Part shown: positions 60,901 to 64,000 of the stretch, piece after piece
Numbering within the stretch: position 1 is the first letter of the stretch
Layout: each line of letters starts with the position of its first letter
Assembly: GCA_014925825.1 (NCBI GenBank)
Contig: JACGCK010000080.1
Coordinates: forward strand, 62,001 to 126,000
Direction: 5' to 3'
Source: Pholiota molesta
Taxonomy: Eukaryota; Basidiomycota; Agaricomycetes; Agaricales; Strophariaceae
Length of the DNA: 64,000 nt
The notes under the pieces: generated by a model
Databases searched by the model: none
Told to the model about the DNA's origin: nothing
The model's input: only the letters and a program-made list of their open reading frames with translations
Translations under genes and position numbers: made by a program

Positions 60901-63074
60901 CTTCGCCGCGACATCCTTTACGCTCGCCTAAAATACCAACCCGACAAGCTCAGCCGAGCCTGGCGCTTGCTCCTGCTCTCCCTATATCCCCCAAGTCTCC
61001 TGAGTTCCCCCATTCGCCAAAGCCGTTGCCTCCCAGCAACGGCTACACCGTGCCTGAGCGAGAGCGGACGGCGTCGCCGTCACGACTACCCAATTCACCA
61101 AAGCTAGCTCACGCTCGCGTTTCGTCGTTGCCTTCGCACTTGACGCAGCAGTCGTCCATCAGCGAAGTGTTCGAACAACTCGTTCACGAGAAGGACGATG
61201 AAGCGGGTTCAAGCGCTCTGACTGCCACGCAGACGCAAGCCGTATCACAGGAGACCGTCCTCGTCACCGTCGCGAAGAATGTGGACGATGCCGACATGGA
61301 CACTGGTTTTGAGAAGCGGCTTTCTTCAGCCCCTCCACCACCCGAGTCCTCTGATGACGAAGCCATGGATGATTTCGCAGAGGTCGAAGCTTTGGTCGAA
61401 GAAGACGAAATAGACGACATAGGATTCGAAGTGCCAGAGCATGCATGGGATGACGAAGAAACAGTCGAAACGCCTGACATGACGCGACGTTCGTCGCGAT
61501 CGTCCACCAGCGAGAAGTGGCCTGTAAGCGCAGATGACCAGTTCACCTCGCCTGAAGTCAGCCGACAGGCCACCCCCGACCCCGATGATGAAGGCGCAGT
61601 CGTAGTCGTCCACCGCGGCAAGACGTACGGTGGCTTCTCCGCCATCACCTGGCCTGATCACGTCAGAAGGGCGAAGAACCTTCCGCCGAAATGCGCTCTC
61701 GCGAAAGACATTCCGCATGTCTTTGAAGACCACGTCAACAACATGACTCCGTACACCCGCATGCTGCCTGAAATGCGCAAGGTATACGAAGCCAGGATCC
61801 TGGAGAACACGGTCGAAGATGAACCCGACGCGCCGCCAATCGAAATCCAGAACGACGTCGACGAGGAAGCCACCCCACCATGGGAGTTTTTCTACAGCAA
61901 CAAGATGTGGCATGGCGAAGGTGTTCCTCTCCCCGATACGAAGAGCCTATTAAGGTGCAATTGTAAAGGGGTGTGCAATCCGAAATCGAAGACGTGTGCT
62001 TGCCTCAAGCGGCAGAGAGAAGCGTGCCAAGATCCCAATTTGGAATTTGCGTACGACAAGACTGGAAAGCTAAAGATTCCCGGATACCCGATTTTCGAAT
62101 GCAACGACTTTTGTGGCTGTGGAGACGAATGTCGCAATAGAGTGAGCTTTGATATAAACTACAACTTTGGGAACCAATCTCATCTCGTCTTTAGGTGGTA
62201 CAACACGGAAGAAAAGTTTCAGTGGCTATTCGGAAGACGCCTGCCAAGGGATGGGGTAAGTCGAATGAAGCTCAAAATATTTCATTCAATTTCTAAACAA
62301 CTAAATCGTAATTCAAGGTGTCTTCGCTACCAAGAAAATTCTCGCGGGTACTTATATTGGTATTTACGCTGGGGAATTGATTACAGATGTAATTGCTCAA
62401 CAGCGAGGAGTGTAGGTTTTATTTTCTTACAAGCTCTGATTTTAGCAATCGCGAAGTTGCGACTAATACGGGCCTCTATAGCAAATACAACAAATTTGGT
62501 CGCACATATCTCTTTGACATCGATTTTCATCACCTCAGAGATTCCGATGACCAAGATTGGACCAATCAATTTACCGTGGATGCCTACCACGCCGGAAATG
62601 TAAGCACGAATCATTAATAACGAGTAAAGAACCTTTATTCATCTTGTTTTCCTAAGTTTACGCGCTTTCTTGTAAGCCAAAAAATTTGCATTTCAGTAAA
62701 TGCATTAACCAAAAATGGACCCAAAATTTAGAACCATTCCTGTGATCCCAATAGCCGGCTATTTGCCTGCTACATTAATGAAGGAAACATACAAAAACCA
62801 TTGCTTGCCATCTTCTCTCTTCGGGACATTGAACCAAACGAGGAGATTTGCTTCAATTACAATGGCAATTATCCGGATGATGATGAGGACGAGAATGACA
62901 AGCCTGCCAGCCAAGACCCCAATGAACAAACTCCTATGGAACCTGACTCAAGAGATATTATTTATGAAAAGTGTATGTGTGGTGCTTATAACTGTACAGG
63001 TATGTCCACTTTACCTTTCTTTCTCTTGGTTATTGTTTAATTAGCTTGCAAAATAAGGTCAAGTGTTCAAATAG
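57978..63074 (+). CDS. SUV39/Clr4-type histone H3 lysine 9 methyltransferase
   Basis: Nuclear SAM-dependent enzyme that would methylate H3K9 and build heterochromatin. Fourteen exons (57978-58032, 58093-58275, 58329-58679, 58732-59819, 59871-59948, 59999-60097, 60148-60433, 60496-62141, 62195-62255, 62318-62411, 62446-62599, 62657-62671, 62732-62999, 63058-63074) give 1464 residues. The first two thirds are disordered, rich in Ser/Pro, with SUMO-interaction-like EVIEISSDSDSE and EIIVIDDSDDE. Then come a pre-SET cysteine cluster (CNCKGVCNPKSKTCACL ... CNDFCGCGDECRNR), SET motifs KGWGVFA, GIYAGELI, FTRFLNHSCDPN and EEICFNYNG, and post-SET CMCGAYNC. No chromodomain is seen. It is much longer than Clr4 of fission yeast (about 490 residues). 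All catalytic and zinc residues seem present. Confidence 0.9.
59949..60246 (+). repeat. tandem intron-plus-exon duplication inside the SET gene
   Basis: Two 149-base units (59949-60097 and 60098-60246). Each has a 50-base intron (GTGAGTGA...AAAG) and 99 bases of exon beginning CTGAAAGCTCCGATGTCTAC. Both encode LKAPMSTT.KSVDD. Confidence 0.88.
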
Positions 63075-63522
63075 CCATGGTTCACCATTCTGGCTTTGTA
63101 CTCCTCTAATGCCAAAATGCCTATGATGGAACTTGCATCAAACTACCAAATTTATCTAATCTCTGCACTTAGTGGAGTGTGTTCTTCAGAAGATACTGAG
63201 ATATTCTCTTATCAAATTTTTAAAAAGCACCCAAATCATGAAATTGAAGGAGCTGAAAAGCCGTTAGGGACCACAAACATCAAGAGAAAATGCAAGTAAT
63301 GATGTACAGACACTGCAGAAAAGGAATTATCTATATCCATAATAGCGACGCATAGCGGTATGGACTACGACGGATTTATAAGTATGCAATAGAAGGGATC
63401 TTCTAACATGCCATTCAATACACGCCAACAAGAACAGAGATACACCGACACGATCAAGACACGATGATGATAATGTATGATGATACACATAATGATAACG
63501 AAGAGCGAAGAAAAACCCAAAG
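63075..63522. other. intergenic between convergent genes
   Basis: AT-rich 3' flanks of the SET gene and of the minus-strand gene. Short frames are present but unsupported. Confidence 0.5.
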
Positions 63523-64000
63523 CTAGTCAATAACGATAACCTCCCCGAGCTGCCGGACAGGCGGCTGCCCGCTCCCGCCCGCATCTGAACCCCGCGTGGA
63601 CCTGCTGTGCGCCTCGCTCCGCCGCGCCTTCCGCACCGCCGCCTCCTGCTCCTCGTCCGAGTCCAGCAGGTCCAGCACCTCCACAGGAGCAGGAGCCCCA
63701 GCGCCGACAGCCCCCGCGGCCGTCTCCGAGGTGCGCTTGCGCTTCCTGTCCCGCGACGCGGTGCGGCTCCGCGCCGCCTCCGCCTCGTCGTCCGAGTCCA
63801 GCACGAGGACGGGGCTCGTCGGCGCGGCTGGGGCTGGCGGCAGCGCTGGGGCCGAGGCGGCGGCGGCGGGTGCGCGCGCGGAGCTCGAGGGCGCAGCGGC
63901 GGCCTCGGTCGACGGACCGGGCTCTGCGCGCGTCTTGCCCTTGGCTTTCGACGGCGGGGCGGCGGCGGCCTCGGCAGGCGGGGGCGGCTTGGGTTTGGCG
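63523..64000 (-). CDS. C-terminal part of a SUMO-interaction-motif-rich protein
   Basis: The minus-strand frame is open from the window edge to TAG at 63523-63525; the N-terminus lies outside. The visible 158 residues are Ala/Pro-rich low complexity (AKPKPPPPAEAAAAPPSKAK). They are followed by three hydrophobic-acidic motifs of the SUMO-interaction type: PVLVLDSDDE, VEVLDLLDSDEE and a C-terminal EVIVID. A basic stretch (SRDRKRKRTSE) looks like a nuclear signal. Such repeated motifs occur in SUMO-targeted ubiquitin ligases and in SUMO-dependent chromatin proteins, but no RING or other domain is in view, so the function is open. GC content is very high. Confidence 0.6.
   Translation of the reverse strand, partial: AKPKPPPPAEAAAAPPSKAKGKTRAEPGPSTEAAAAPSSSARAPAAAASAPALPPAPAAPTSPVLVLDSDDEAEAARSRTASRDRKRKRTSETAAGAVGAGAPAPVEVLDLLDSDEEQEAAVRKARRSEAHSRSTRGSDAGGSGQPPVRQLGEVIVID

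Noticed and set aside
1..64000. CRISPR arrays, operons, rRNA or tRNA genes
   Set aside because: The genome is eukaryotic; no array of spaced repeats, no rRNA signature, and no A-box/B-box pair with a cloverleaf was found by eye.

Overview
The window is nuclear DNA of a filamentous basidiomycete, most likely an Agaricomycete. Host genes are broken by many introns of 45-75 bases (GT...CTAAC...AG). The gene types fit such a fungus: an F-box-type protein, an expanded P450 family, an OPT oligopeptide transporter, ICMT-like proteins, a CorA-like transporter and a SUV39/Clr4-type SET methyltransferase. The mobile elements, a Plavaka DNA transposon and a DIRS-like tyrosine-recombinase retrotransposon, also fit. 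No taxon below that can be named from sequence alone. Identities and exon joins were judged by eye.

Layout, left to right: the 3' end of an F-box-associated gene (2-789); a 2.5-kb repeat, copy A (about 1195-3680), between two old direct repeats; an NAD-dependent epimerase/dihydroflavonol-reductase-like gene (4677-6142); a P450 pseudogene (6296-8610, minus); a decayed stretch; a GTPBP1/2-N-terminus-like protein (10460-11857, minus); an intron-rich OPT transporter with one apparent single-base frameshift (12462-17300, minus); a Plavaka element (about 18.5-26.9 kb) with a frameshifted transposase and two intact accessory genes; a gene-poor stretch; an intact P450 (30443-32746) that is the inverted paralogue of the pseudogene; an ArsB/CitMHS-like permease (33066-35013, minus); and a CorA-like transporter (35732-37906).

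From 38 to 51.6 kb lies a nest of mobile DNA. A DIRS-like retrotransposon with split direct repeats (A1...B1-A2-B2) is inserted into repeat copy B. Two foldback elements without any recognisable transposase sit inside its reverse-transcriptase gene: a 3.6-kb near-perfect palindrome (40127-43702) and a 4.6-kb GC-rich, minisatellite-filled element (44066-48692) flanked by an 11-base target duplication. Without them the retrotransposon would be about 5.3 kb.

The right part holds the rest of copy B (to about 53800), a decayed ICMT-like gene, copy C (55015-57490), a 1464-residue H3K9-type SET methyltransferase gene (57978-63074) with a tandem internal exon duplication, and the 3' end of a minus-strand gene rich in SUMO-interaction-like motifs (63523 to the edge). 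The repeat copies carry a degenerate copy of the 5' end of the SET gene, which links the repeat family to this locus.

The host genes do not form an obvious pathway. The reductase, the two P450s and the transporters could recall a metabolic cluster, but their spacing, orientations and decay argue against a working one. The window reads as a transposon-rich accessory region between ordinary genes.
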